The position numbers were made by a program, and so were the translations under genes. DNA of 64,000 nucleotides from Amborella trichopoda. Its lineage: Eukaryota > Streptophyta > Magnoliopsida > Amborellales > Amborellaceae. The notes beneath the pieces are model-generated. The model saw only the letters and a list, made by a program, of their open reading frames with translations, searched no databases and had not been told where the DNA came from. Location: assembly GCF_000471905.2 (NCBI RefSeq), contig NW_006500357.1, positions 846,708 through 910,707 of the forward strand, read 5' to 3'. Shown here piece by piece: positions 24,718 through 37,363 of the stretch (its first letter is position 1; every line of letters starts with the position of its first letter).

Positions 24718-25922
24718 ATGGGAAAAAGGGAAAGAAATAGTCCCATCTTCATCTGGAAGCCCTCTTATACACTCTCTTGTTACTCCTAACCACCTCATAA
24801 CGAGGCAAGCTTCTAGCCCAGCTAGAACTCCAGCATCGAAAAAATTAATATTTATAGAGACCACTTTCTTATCAGATTCAGTAATAGAAGATGAACATAT
24901 GGACATGAATCCAGTTAATTTGGCCAACCTAGATTTAATAAACCATATGAGCCCTTCCAATAATAATAAGACCAGAGAATGGTATGAGGCCATTCTTGTT
25001 GAAACCGGCTCTATAACCTTAGTACATTTTTGTAAAAAGAATACAAATACCATTGCTTATTCTAAGTTCCAAATAAGGAAAATTATTTCCTATAAAGAAT
25101 GGGGAATGGACCCCATAAGAAGCAGAAAGCTCAATGCAGCGGAATTCAATAACAAATATTACAGGTATTCTGAGTACATAGACGCTTGGAACAAGGTATT
25201 CTATCTCCAAAACAATACTAATTCCCATACCTGGTTTATACAGATAAAACTTCCAATAGTCTCTGAACTTCTAAATTGGTTCAAAATATGTTCCAGATTT
25301 GGGGATCTGGATCTGATATATTACCACAAAAAATACTGCTTTCTCAACAAAAGTTTGCTGAATACATCAATAAAAACCCCAAGCTTGATATGCATCTTTA
25401 CTTCATGGCTTTTTACCAAATCCCGTGGATAATGAAATGGACATATGCAATAACTTATGATTATACCCAAAATTGGGAATATATTCCTAAATTAGGAAAA
25501 CAAGTTTATATTAAATGATGGGACGTATATGAGAATAAAGAAGTAGACCCTGAGATATAAAATTAAAAAAGATTTCTACTCCAGTACAGGAGAAAAAGGA
25601 AGATCATATTTCTGAATACATAAATAAAATGAAGCAGCAAATCCCAACTGCTTCTAAAGAAGAATTAAAAAGAAAGTAACTACAAATGGTTGAAGAAGAA
25701 GCTAAAGCCATGTCAACTTCAACAAATGAAGAAGATCTTACCCCTGAAGGAGAAGATTGTGCACTTATACAACCACATATCGATTTTCCATGCAAGTCAG
25801 TTAGCCCGAAAATAAGCCCGAATAAAAGCCCAAAAGCCGCCAACTGCTGCATTACTCTGTCAACATCAAAAGATACTACCTATCTGCCACCTGTCCATAG
25901 TTACTATTCTACCGACACATAA
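24718..25922 (+). pseudogene. Virus A copy A5: ORF2, broken
   Basis: ATG at 24718, followed almost at once by a one-base insertion in an A run that breaks the frame. The main open piece (24899-25432) covers the conserved domain from WYEAIL to the Trp/Phe-rich core. A one-base loss near 25290 and a stop after VYIK (25516-25518; TGG to TGA) follow. The last piece, open from 25686, runs to TAA at 25920-25922, because the TGA used by A1, A2 and A4 is TGC here; it therefore reads into the enhancer zone. Function unknown. Confidence 0.82.
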
Positions 25923-26202
25923 TACCAAAATATTACTGTTCCAAGATGCCGCCGTACTACCACCTGTCAGACTCAACCGACAAAAGTTACTGTTCCAGAT
26001 GCCGCCTTACCGCCACTTCTCAGAATCATCGATAAAGGTTACTGTTCCCAGATGCCGCCGTCCTACAGTGGCACCTTTTTGTCATCTCCAACCACTGTGC
26101 CTCACCTTTTGGTCATCTCCAACCACTGTGCCTCACCTTTCGGTCATCTCCAACTACTGTGCCTCTCTTTTGAGCTGGCATTCTAATAATTGAGCTGACA
26201 TC

Positions 26203-26210
26203 TATAAAAG
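26203..26210 (+). promoter_or_regulatory. TATA box of A5 viral promoter
   Basis: TATAAAAG, in the conserved virus A promoter context, about 30 bp before GGAAGGAGGCATCC. Confidence 0.8.
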
Positions 26211-27046
26211 AGTGTCATTCCTTGGAAGGAGGCATCCGGAGTGTGCCTAAGTCTTCTCTTCTTCTCTGCTCTTATTCTCTTCTCTCCTTCTCGGCTGTTC
26301 TTCTCTTCTTCTCTGCTATGCTCTTAGCTTTTCCTTTACAAGTTACTCATCTTCCTTCGTGCCGTAACTCCTGTAAGTTTTTATGTCCTCTATCTCTGGG
26401 TCATTCTTGTCTGTTCATTGTTCTATAACTCAGAACGCCCCTACTCTGTTTGGTTAGCTTCTCAGAGCATTCCTGCTCTACCTGTTTAATCTTTTCGTAA
26501 CCTCTCCTCTCTGAAACAATATGTTCTTCTGTAAGTCCTCTCTGAACATCTCTGAGCACTGCTTCTCTTCTTTCTCCCTCTCTCTGGCAAAAATACTATT
26601 CACTCTGGTAACTCTTCCGATCTTACTCTATCTCTTTTATTTTCTATTTTGAAACCTGTATATCGGGTGATGTTCATAAAGCCACACCGAATTTGAGTGA
26701 TTGTGAGGATTGTATGTGTGATTGTAATTTCGATAGCTTGCCGAGTCAGTGTCCTGAGGAGTGGAAGCTCTTCACCAGTCTTTGTATTTGTAGAATGTAA
26801 GTACTCTTTTATATTCATATGATAGTTTGTTTCAATGCAATTAAAGTTTATTGTTAGTATTAAAGTTAGATCAGTTACTTTTCTAAATTGGATTGTTCTT
26901 GATATTTCTCTTCCAATACTATTATCTCTGATCTTTGCCTGTCTTTATATTAGATTTATTAAGCCACTGTTATCAATATAAGTTCTTAAGCCACTATTAT
27001 CAATATAAGTTCTAAAAATAATTTCAAGAATAGATCTTGGGTGTAA

Positions 27047-27061
27047 TGGTATCAAAGCCAT
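27047..27061 (+). other. tRNA-Met primer-binding site, A5
   Basis: TGGTATCAAAGCCAT, one mismatch from the canonical sequence (G to A). Confidence 0.88.
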
Positions 27062-27258
27062 CTAGTACTTCATAATAGTGAATTGAAGATAGGTCATACT
27101 GTTTTAAAAGGCAAAAGCTTAATAAAATTTCTCATTAGAGGTGGGTCCAAGAGTTGAAACCGAGGTACTAATAGTCCATCGCCGAAAAAGGCCAGGAGAG
27201 TCGCGAAAAGGCACCGTGACATAAATCTATTGACCCGTGTACTCATCCGTCACCCTAA

Positions 27259-27765
27259 ATGGAAAATTTTATCAGGACATTGTCCAATAAAACAACATCA
27301 TCATCTAATTGTACACTTAGACTAAAAAATAGTGAAGAAATAATTATTGATAACATAGAGAAACAAATACATAATTGGAACATACCCAAGGATCCTATTA
27401 CTGATATATATAAAAAAGGCACGTTTGAATTCAAAACTAGTTATGCTATGAAAACAGTTGAACAAGGTGTTTCTATTAATAATGAACAAGAAAGTTTCCA
27501 ATTACTATCTGTGAAAATGTTACAAAAACATAAATAAAAAGAATATAAGTATCTACATATAGGTCTAATCCAAATAGTTGTTAAGCCTTTAACTAGGTTA
27601 GGGCTAAATAATTATATATTATTATGTTTAAGAGATAATAGGCATAATAAATTCTTTGATTCACTCCTAGAAATAGTTGAGTCTAGCCTCTGTAATGGTC
27701 CTATATATTTTAATTGTTTTCCTAACTTTTCTGTTTCTCTAACGGATCCCAATATTTTAAAAGTT
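27259..27765 (+). pseudogene. Virus A copy A5: movement protein fragment
   Basis: Starts with MENFIRTLSN and is open to 27537, where a GAA codon is TAA. It continues recognisably to LTDPNILKV and then switches at 27765 to leader sequence through the shared bases AGTT. Only about the first half of the 30K-type movement protein is present. Confidence 0.88.
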
Positions 27766-27835
27766 GTTAAGCCACGGTTATCCATATAAGTTCTAAAAAT
27801 AACTTCAAGAATAGATCTTGGGTGTAATGGTATAT
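27766..27835 (+). promoter_or_regulatory. Virus A copy A6: leader scrap
   Basis: Seventy bases of virus A leader (TTAAGCCACGGTTATCC to GGGTGTAATGGTATAT). It reaches the start of the primer-binding site (TGGTAT) and then enters the assembly gap. Confidence 0.8.
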
Positions 27836-28748
27836 NNNNNNNNNNNNNNNNNNNNNNNNNNNNNNNNNNNNNNNNNNNNNNNNNNNNNNNNNNNNNNNNN
27901 NNNNNNNNNNNNNNNNNNNNNNNNNNNNNNNNNNNNNNNNNNNNNNNNNNNNNNNNNNNNNNNNNNNNNNNNNNNNNNNNNNNNNNNNNNNNNNNNNNNN
28001 NNNNNNNNNNNNNNNNNNNNNNNNNNNNNNNNNNNNNNNNNNNNNNNNNNNNNNNNNNNNNNNNNNNNNNNNNNNNNNNNNNNNNNNNNNNNNNNNNNNN
28101 NNNNNNNNNNNNNNNNNNNNNNNNNNNNNNNNNNNNNNNNNNNNNNNNNNNNNNNNNNNNNNNNNNNNNNNNNNNNNNNNNNNNNNNNNNNNNNNNNNNN
28201 NNNNNNNNNNNNNNNNNNNNNNNNNNNNNNNNNNNNNNNNNNNNNNNNNNNNNNNNNNNNNNNNNNNNNNNNNNNNNNNNNNNNNNNNNNNNNNNNNNNN
28301 NNNNNNNNNNNNNNNNNNNNNNNNNNNNNNNNNNNNNNNNNNNNNNNNNNNNNNNNNNNNNNNNNNNNNNNNNNNNNNNNNNNNNNNNNNNNNNNNNNNN
28401 NNNNNNNNNNNNNNNNNNNNNNNNNNNNNNNNNNNNNNNNNNNNNNNNNNNNNNNNNNNNNNNNNNNNNNNNNNNNNNNNNNNNNNNNNNNNNNNNNNNN
28501 NNNNNNNNNNNNNNNNNNNNNNNNNNNNNNNNNNNNNNNNNNNNNNNNNNNNNNNNNNNNNNNNNNNNNNNNNNNNNNNNNNNNNNNNNNNNNNNNNNNN
28601 NNNNNNNNNNNNNNNNNNNNNNNNNNNNNNNNNNNNNNNNNNNNNNNNNNNNNNNNNNNNNNNNNNNNNNNNNNNNNNNNNNNNNNNNNNNNNNNNNNNN
28701 NNNNNNNNNNNNNNNNNNNNNNNNNNNNNNNNNNNNNNNNNNNNNNNN
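27836..28748. other. Assembly gap (913 N)
   Basis: A run of N between virus A and virus B sequence. The true length and content are unknown, so the joint between the two viral blocks is not directly observed. Confidence 1.
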
Positions 28749-28995
28749 ATACAAACGGTAGTACTGTGCAAACAGTCAAACTGTAACAAACAGTAACAGT
28801 AACTGTTAAAGGTAAAAGTTACATTTTTACGGTAGAAACCAAATTAAATTTACATCTAAGAAAGTTGGTCCGAGAGTTAAGGCAAGAGACGAAAGGACAA
28901 GCCTAGGCAAAGTACTTGCCAAGGCCAGGAAGAGGCGCTTAGGGGAACACGCTGGACCCTTGATCGTCCAGATTGTCATTATCCGCAACCTACAG
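28749..28995 (+). promoter_or_regulatory. Virus B copy B1: end of leader
   Basis: The last 250 bp of the virus B leader before MP. It opens with short AACAGTAAC-type repeats (28765-28805) and then the block GAAACCAAATTAAATTTACA, also present at 40087 in B2. No primer-binding site is visible, as it would fall in the gap. Confidence 0.75.
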
Positions 28996-31900
28996 ATGGA
29001 AAATTTAATTAGGAATCTTACAGGTAATAATGCAACTTCATCTCAAACACTTGGAGTTAAAAATAAGGAACCGATCATAATAAATGGCATTGAAGATCAC
29101 ATTCAGAATTGGAATATTCCTAAGGTACCAATAACCGATATTTATCATAAAGGCTCATTTAAATTTAAAATGGGTTATGCTATTAAGACAATAGAAGAAA
29201 GCTTGTCTGTTACAAAGAACCAGGAAGACTTTCAACTACTATCTAAAAAAGTTATTGAAAAACATAAGGAAAACCATTACAAATATTTACACATTGGCCT
29301 TATTCAAATAGCAATCAAACCTTTAACCCGACTAGGGTTAAACACTTCAGTGCTTGTATGCCTAAGAGATACAAGACACAATAATTTCACTGATTCACTC
29401 CTAGGCATGGTCGAATCCAGTCAGTGTAGTGGACCAATATATTTTAACAGTTTTCCGAATTTTTCAGTTTCTTTAACTGACCCCAATATCTTAAATATAC
29501 TTTCAATAAATCTGAAAACTCATGGATTTAATATGTTACATGGTTCCCAGAATTTAGCCATAGTATACAGAATATATTATAAGGCAATGAATACTCTTTG
29601 TCTTAATATTATGAGAATAGATAGAAAAGATCAAACCATATTATTCCAAACAAATATGGAAAAATCCCATACTATTGTACCTAAAACAATCAAATGGTCA
29701 GATATTGTTTTACCACAGTCTTGGCATTGCAACATGCAAATCAACCCCAAGAAGTACCAAGTCATAATATTCCAAATCAAATAATTAAACATCCAGATGG
29801 AAATATTGAAATAAAATTTCAACAAATACAAGATGATATAAATGTGAACATGAAAATAAAAAAAAAACCAATAATACCAAATAGAAAATCATGTTCTAAT
29901 ACTCCTAATGTCATTATACTTCCTCCTCCTTCTCAAACAATACCCTACTCAGATTTACAATTCCAAGGAACACGAAGAACAGCTGACCATGTTGTTCTCT
30001 CTACCTATACTCCTGAGCCAAGTATAGAAGAATTTCAAATATTAACCTTACAAATAGAGGATAATATAGAAGAAGATAACGATATATATACTGATGAATA
30101 TTTCGCAACTAAAGAAGCCTATTTAGTAGCCAAATTAGCGGCTAAAAGAGAGAAAAGGAAGAAGAAAATCAATACTACTGATATTAAGCAAGATTATATT
30201 TCAGATGAAAATAAACATATTAGAGAATGATATCTTACAACAGTACCAATAAAATTAAGAAACTTATTACAAGCAAAATATAATAAATTTCTCAAAAAAG
30301 AAAGAGAAACAACATGATATTTTATATGGTTAAAAGAAAAATATCAGGATAAACTTAATATTCCTTCATTTGAAAATATTCAAACTTTAGAAGAAAAAAC
30401 CTATATAAGTACAAATCGAACTACAACTGCTAGTACACATCCTCCTGAAAAAAACATAATACTTAAAGGAGTCACTCCATCTAATAAAGGAGAACTACCT
30501 CAATCTGTATATGATATCATTGCTACTCCATACAAGGTCTTACCCAAAGAAACTGGTAAGAAACAAGAATTGATACCTCATATAGTGGAACAAAATAATT
30601 ATACCATTTTATATATGCAATCTTTAGGGAAACAGGCAGAAAGAATAGAAAGACTAGTATCCAAGGAAAAAGCAATTCCTTCTCCTCCTAAAGCAGTTTT
30701 GTTCAAACCACCTCCAGAATTAAATAAAAATAAATTCCATATTGGAGACAATAATAAATCCCTAATGGATCAATTAATAGCCAAACTATCTCAACTAGAT
30801 ATTAAAGGAATACCATCTCCCAAGATTACTATTCCCACACCAACGATACCTAGTCCAATACCTTAATCTTCAAAAAAAGGCAAAGCTAAAATCTCAGAGC
30901 ATGAGACAATGATGCTCCAAGAAGAACCAAAAATAGAAGATACTATCCAAAATCAAGAGAATGCATTTATGGATACCACTCCTATGAATCTGAATGATAA
31001 TCTGAATAGAATAGCTTATGGAAAAAATTGGAAACCAATTACTGCTCTTCCATATCATAAAAGACCCACACCTGTTGATATCCAAATGGAAGAAGAAGCT
31101 ATACAACAAGTAGTATCATACTCAGGTAGATCAATAATCAATTGGACCATAAATGGTTTATCTAACTTAAAGATTTTAGATGTCATGAGACATATGACAA
31201 TGTTTGCCTCTGCAAATAAAATGGCAGGCAACCCAGATCAAGAGGTTGCAAAAGCAATCGTTAATGGATTCACTGGCTGGTTGAGAGGATGGTGGGATTT
31301 TTATGTAGACGATGAAACAAAAAATAGAATCCTCACCAATACTAGACAATGGACTGCCAGAAATGAACATAATCAAAAAATAATTTATACGGAAAGTGAT
31401 GCCGTCAATACTTTGATATATACCATTACACTTCACTTTGTAGACAGTACAACACTGTTAGCAGCAAGATCGAAAGATCTGCTGTCCAATCTCCGCTGTC
31501 CTACATTATCTCATTATAAATGATATAAAGAGGTATTTTTCTCACGATTATTAATACGAGAAGACTATCAGCTAGACCACTGGAAAGAGAAATTCATAGC
31601 CGGTCTACCATATTTATTTGCTGAAAAAGTCAAGGAAAGACTTAGGAAAAAACATAATGGAATCATTGTATATTCATCTTATACACTTGGAGAACTCTCC
31701 ACAGAAATATGTGCTGAAGCCTTAGCCTTATGCATAGATATGAAACTCAAAAGACAATTGGATAAACAACAAACAACCAAGAGGAAAGAACTTGGTGACT
31801 TTTGCGAACAATTTGGATATTATCTTGATAGAAAAAATATGCCTGAAAAACTCAATAAGAAAAAGAAAAAATATAAGAAAGACAAGTATAAATCCAAAAC

Positions 31901-34641
31901 TGATAAATCTCATAAACAATATAAAAAATCTAAAAGAAAACTTATCAATAAATTTTCTCCCAATATAAAACATAAAAGAAAACTTCCAGTATGTTATAAG
32001 TGTGGTAAGGTAGGCCATTATAATCATCAATGTAAATTAAAAAAGAAAATAGAGTCATTACATTTAGATGATACAATTAAAACCAGATTATACAATAAAA
32101 TCAACTATGATTCTACATCTTCAAATTCTTCCTCCGATTCTCATATAGACAATATACATGATGATGATCTGCTATGGACAGAATCATCTGATTCTTCTAA
32201 TACTTCAACATATTCAGAATCATTGAATCCAAAGAAAGATAATGATTGTAGCTGTCCCATACCTTCACATAATCTTCATACACTTACACAAGAAGATAAT
32301 TTCATCTTAGACATTATTGACAAAATTACTGATCCAAATGAAAAAAGATCTGTTATTACTCAATTCATTTCTATAACGAAAAATAAAGCAAAATACCTCC
32401 CATCAATAAATCTCCTGATGAATACAATTTTGCTTCAATAATGAAAAGAGTAAGTGAACAACATACTTCTCAACAAAAAGAACCTTCAATTTCTGATTTG
32501 AAACATAAAATCAAAGACATAAAAAGAGAAGTATCTCAACTAAAAAATAGAATTAAAATTTTAGAATTACAACAAGTATCTCCACAAGTTACAGATACAG
32601 ATGAAATAGATTTTGATCAAATCATAATGGAAGAATCAGAAGAGATTCCAGAAACCTCAAAGAATAAACCTTATCTGGTAACACTCCCTTCAGTCAATTT
32701 AATAGATAAAATAATGATTCAAAAATGGTTTGTCCAAGTCAAAATTATCGTTGCAAAAGATTATAGTTTTGAAACTTCAGCCTTAATAGACTCAGGCGCT
32801 GACCTGGATTATATCAATGAAGGTCTAGTACCTTCAAAATATTTTGATAAGACAACCTAAATATTGAATACAGCAGATGGAAGTAGATTGTTTATAAATT
32901 ATAAAATATCAAATGCTTCTAATTGTAATAATCATCAATGTATTAGTACACCTTTCATAATGGTTAAAGGGTTAAGCCAAGCGGTTATACTTGGAGTCTC
33001 ATTCCTTACCCTTTTATATCCATTGACAATAGACCAAACAAGAATATCTTCTAAATATCAAAATGTACCAATACACTTTGACTTTATACATAAACCCAAA
33101 TTAAAAGAAATAAATAATGTAAAAAGTCAATTACAAAATAAAGAAAAATTTCTTTGCACGTTGAAACAAGAAATTAAATATAAGCATATTGAAGAACAAC
33201 TAAACAATCCTTTGATTCAACAAAAAATACAATGCATACAAAAACAAATAGAAACTTCTATATGCAGTGAACATCCCAATGCTTTTTGGGAAAGGAAAAA
33301 GCATAGTATTAGCTTACCATATGAACAAGGTTTTGATGAAAAACAAATACCTACCAAAGCTAGACCAATACAGATGAATACTATCCTACTTGATATGTGC
33401 CGCAAAGAAATCAAGGATCTTCAAATAAAGAAATTAATAAGACCAAGCTCCTCACCTAGGAGCTAAGCAGGCTTTTATGTTAACAAAAACGCTGAAAAAG
33501 AACGAGGAGTTCCTCGACTGGTTATTAATTATAAACCTCTTAATAAAGTATTAAGATGGATTCGATATTCTATCCCTAATAAGAAAGATTTATTAGATAG
33601 AGTTGCTAATACTTGTATCTTCTCTAAATTTGATATGAAGTCTGGATACTGGCAAATACAAATTCAAGAACAAGATAAATATAAAAACTCATTTAATGTA
33701 CCATTTGGTCAATACGAATGGAATGTCATGCCCTTCGGTTTAAAAAATGCTCCATCAGAATTTCAGAAAATAATGAATGACGTTTTCAATGCTTATCATC
33801 ATTTCATGATAGTCTATATTGATGATGTTTTAATCTTTTCTGAATCTATAGATCAACATATCAAACATATTCATACTTTTATCACTGCAGTCCAAAATGC
33901 TGGATTAGTTGTATCAGCCAAAAAGATTACTTTATTCAAAACTAACATTAGATTTCTAGGACATATGATCCACCAAGGTACAATTATTCCCATTGATAGA
34001 TCAATTCAATTTGCTGATAAATTTTCTGATCAAATACTTGATAAGAAAAACCTTCAAAGAATTTTAGGATGTTTAAATTATGTTAGTGATTTTTATCCTA
34101 ATCTTGCCATAGATTCTAAACCTTTATATGATAGACTCAAAAAGAATCCTCCACCATGGACAAATATCCATACTCGTACAGTACAAATAATCAAAGAAAA
34201 GGTAAAAACTCTTGTTTGCCTTTCTCTTCCACATCCAACGGCGTTTAAAATTATAGAATGTGACGCCTCTGATATAGGCTTGGGTGGTATTCTCAAACAA
34301 AGAATTGAGAACAAAGAACAATTACTCAGGTATACTTCGAAAGCTTGGAATCCCACACAGAAAAATTATTCAATAGTTAAAAAAGAATTATTAGCCATTG
34401 TTCATTGTGTCACCAAATTTCAAAGTGACATTCTTAATCAATCAATTCTTATACGAACTGACTGCAAGGTAGCCAAAGATATTTTGCAATAAGATGTTCA
34501 AAATTTAGTTTTCAAACAAATATTTGCTCGATGGCAGGCTATATTGTCTGCCTTTGATTTTCCATCGAACACCTTCCAGGGTCTTCTAATTCCTTGCCTG
34601 ACTTCTTAACCCGTGAATTTTTGTAGGGGGGGCAACACTGA
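28996..34641 (+). pseudogene. Virus B copy B1: full-length ORF1 polyprotein, broken
   Basis: ATG at 28996 (MENLIRNLTG) is chosen by similarity to the virus A start; an in-frame ATG-independent extension to 28960 is possible. Movement protein 28996 to about 29800, capsid to about 32700 with knuckle CYKCGKVGHYNHQC at 31992-32033, protease (LIDSGADLDYIN near 32785), RT with intact YIDD at 33815-33826, and RNase H (ECDASDIGLGG) ending at TGA 34639-34641. Breaks include a one-base loss near 29723, TGG-to-TGA stops at 30230 and 31523, a GGA-to-TGA stop at 30316, GAA-to-TAA at 30864, a frameshift near 32393, CAA-to-TAA at 32860, a stop at 33466 and AAA-to-TAA at 34492. The order matches virus A throughout. 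Confidence 0.94.
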
Positions 34642-34729
34642 CAGCAACGACGAATCACCCTTGTCCCTTGCACTACAGCTATTCAACGAGAATAGAAATA
34701 ATAATATTACACTTTCACCTTCACCTATA

Positions 34730-35931
34730 ATGGGTTCTCGTAGCACTTCTCGCCACGATAAACGCCCAATGACTAATATAATACCATTTGAAGGAGAACC
34801 TTCGCCTTTGGCAACCCGTTCCCCTTCACACTCTCCTATGCACCAAATAGCCTATCCTGAAGCAAATGCTTCCAATCCCATATATTCTCCAGCCCAGTCT
34901 AAGTCTGCTTCAAGACCTAATATACCCAGATCTTCATATATTGAACGAGCTTACCTTATGGACATTACTATTGATGAACACCACATCAATACAGAACCAA
35001 TAAAACTTACTCCATTATATCTGCTCAATCACTTAAATCCAACCAATGGTGTAAAAACCAAAGAATACTTTGAAGCCATCCTTATGGAAACGGGATCCAT
35101 TTCCGTTGTCCATTATTACCAGTAAAACACCAGAGTCATTGCGTACTCAAAAGTACAAATAAAAAAACTACTTTCCTATGATGAGTGGGGTTGTAATCCT
35201 GCGCAAGGAAAGAAATTGCACAACCCAGATTTCTCTTATAAATATGCATTGAAACCTGGCATAAGTTCTTTTACTACGAAAATCCAAATAACACACACAG
35301 TTGGTACATACAGTTTCGACTACCTGTTTTTGAAAGATTCCCTACATGGTTTAAAAACTGGTTCTTTGTGTGGGGCTCAACATCTTCAATCTTACCTCCT
35401 GCTTTCAAAACAGTGCAGGAACAATTTATGGAATACAATAATATTAATAATACCATTGATATTCACCTATATTTCAAGGCCTTGTATCAAATCCCATGGA
35501 TTATGAAATGGGAGTATACTATTTCAGTCAATACCACTGCTGACTACACCCATATTCCCCGACTGGGAAAAACGATCTCTGTAAAATGGTGGGACATATT
35601 CAATATGGATCCCACAACAATTACACTCAAAAGAATACCTCGGCCAACACCTATATACCAGCCAAGCCCAAATACTGCCAACACTTCTTTTGATTTCCCA
35701 ACCTATTTGAGAAATATGCTCCAGTCCAACCCCAATGCCTCAAAAGAAGCTCTAGAGCAACAAATGAAAGAAATATTTGCTGAAGCAGGAAGAAAGCCAG
35801 TTTCTTCTGAAGAAACTGTACAATCTTCACCCTTACACACCAATCAGTACTTGCAACTACCCGTAACAGATCCGGATGTTAAAGAAGATCCAGAAGAAGA
35901 TGATCCGGATGAATTCAGCCAAAGACCATAA
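34730..35931 (+). pseudogene. Virus B copy B1: ORF2, broken
   Basis: ATG at 34730 (MGSRSTS) is the first in this frame. The frame is open further upstream, overlapping the RNase H end from about 34613. A CAA-to-TAA stop lies at 35123, and a roughly 18 bp loss near 35245 shifts the frame. The last 187 codons (35368-35931) are open and include YQIPWIMKW, a WWD motif and an acidic C-terminus ending DEFSQRP. About half of the residues match virus A ORF2 in the core by eye. Function unknown. Confidence 0.87.
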
Positions 35932-37212
35932 GGAATCCTTGAAGAATATTCCAGAAGGACACCTTACCTCACCAGCATATTCCAACAAAGATTCATCTTA
36001 CTAACAAGATCACTATCACCGACAAAGATAAAGCTCCATTGACGCATATGCCAAAAGAAGAATAGTCTCCACCGACATATATGCCAAAAGATAAATAGTC
36101 AAAGATGCCAGCACTATGCCCATTGTCATAAAATTCAACAAAGTCACTATAGCCATGATCATATAAGACAAAAAGAAACACTGTACAAAGATGCTTTCTT
36201 TTCTTTTTATTTTTGTCTTTTATGCTTTAAGTCATATCTCTTTTGTCCTCTGTCTCCCACTAGACATTATTCTTTTGTCCTTTGTCTCCCACTCGGCTTT
36301 TGTCCTCTTCCTCTTTTCTTTGCTTAGCCCCTAAGCAATCTCGCTTATAAAAGGGGGGCCTCTCCCCTTTCATTCGGCAGGGTCTCAACCTCTTCCCTCC
36401 TCTGCTCTTCTTTGCTCTCTCAAAGGTCTAAACCTTTTCCCTCAGAGGTCTCCTACTCCTCAGAGGTCTCTCTGCTTTTCTCTCTGCTCCTCTCCGCTTC
36501 TCTCTTTGCTCCTCTCTCAGCCTCTTATGAGCTCCTTATCTCTCTCTCTTCTCTTTCATCCCCGAAGATAAAAGCATACCAGCAATCAAGAGCTATCCTG
36601 ACCTTCATAGCTCCATACTCAAATACCAAGTTCTATCATTCTCTCTTTTTAATATGTGTGACTGCAATATAAATTCTCTTCCTTCATATTGCTCGCAACA
36701 CTGGAAACTCTTTTCCAGTTACTGCATCTGTAAACAGTAAGTCTACTGTTTTCATACTCTTTATACAGTTGGTTTGTCTATGAGTCTGTAATCATCTACC
36801 CAGTTCAGTTAGTCCCTCTATGTTTATTTCTATCTTTAATTCAGTTTGTCAGTCTGTAAAATAGTTTCAGTTTATATTAAGTTTGCATCAGAGCACTCAT
36901 CTTTGTGGCTTGTGGCTTAGTTTGTGTAATCATATATTGTGATTAATACAGTGTGATGTTTAAACAGTTTATCTTAGTTTGTCTCAGATGTTTTAATATT
37001 TAATATGCAGTTTAAAATTTTATTCAGTGTCAAAATTGGAGATAATAATTATGCTCAATGGTTTATTATTGATATATCGATTATACTCCTTCTTTGCATA
37101 ATCCTCTTCAATCTAAATTATTATAAAATTCTACAAGAACTAATTAAATATAATAGTCTCATAGTTACATATCTACTCTAGAGTTACTCTAGAACCATAG
37201 TCACCACCTCCC
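35932..37212 (+). promoter_or_regulatory. Virus B copy B1: intergenic region
   Basis: Repeated motifs CACCGAC and CATATGCCAAAAGA occur near 36017-36100, pyrimidine-rich TTTGTCCTCTGTCTCCCAC repeats at 36240-36310, a TATA box at 36346, then a CT-rich leader. It ends at CACCACCTC, where it joins a second RNase H tail before reaching the primer-binding site. Confidence 0.83.
36346..36354 (+). promoter_or_regulatory. TATA box of virus B promoter, first copy
   Basis: TATAAAAGG followed by a G/C-rich then CT-rich transcribed leader, the same architecture as virus A. Confidence 0.8.
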
Positions 37213-37275
37213 CGGTCTTCTAATTCCTTGCCTGACTTCTTAACCCGTGAATTTTTGCAGGTGGGGCAACACTGA
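37213..37275 (+). pseudogene. RNase H C-terminal fragment (virus B)
   Basis: The last roughly 20 codons of RNase H (…DFLTREFLQ), fused to the leader end of the previous unit. It ends at TGA 37273-37275. The junction shares CC(G/T)-rich bases with the leader. Confidence 0.8.
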
Positions 37276-37363
37276 CAGCAACGACGAATCACCCTTGTCC
37301 CTTGCACTACAGCTATTCAACGAGAATAGAAATAATAATATTACACTTTCACCTTCACCTATA

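Larger units (their letters stand above)
25923..27258 (+). promoter_or_regulatory. Virus A copy A5: complete intergenic region
   Basis: This is the most complete forward virus A intergenic region. Enhancer-like repeats (25930-26160) include three successive GGTCATCTCCAAC(C/T)ACTGTGCC units. The TATA box is at 26203-26210, the CT-rich leader at about 26250-26590, the primer-binding site at 27047-27061, and the conserved block before MP at about 27190-27250. Confidence 0.85.

Noticed and set aside
27612..28789. Long open frames across the first N run (about 322-380 codons on both strands)
   Set aside because: They are almost entirely N and are artefacts of the assembly gap. The same applies to frames over 51044-51943.
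36412..36672. 86-codon frame in the virus B leader, repeated at 39051-39311
   Set aside because: It has no ATG at its start, lies in a CT-rich leader whose composition yields Ser/Leu runs, and is identical in the two copies only because the DNA is duplicated.
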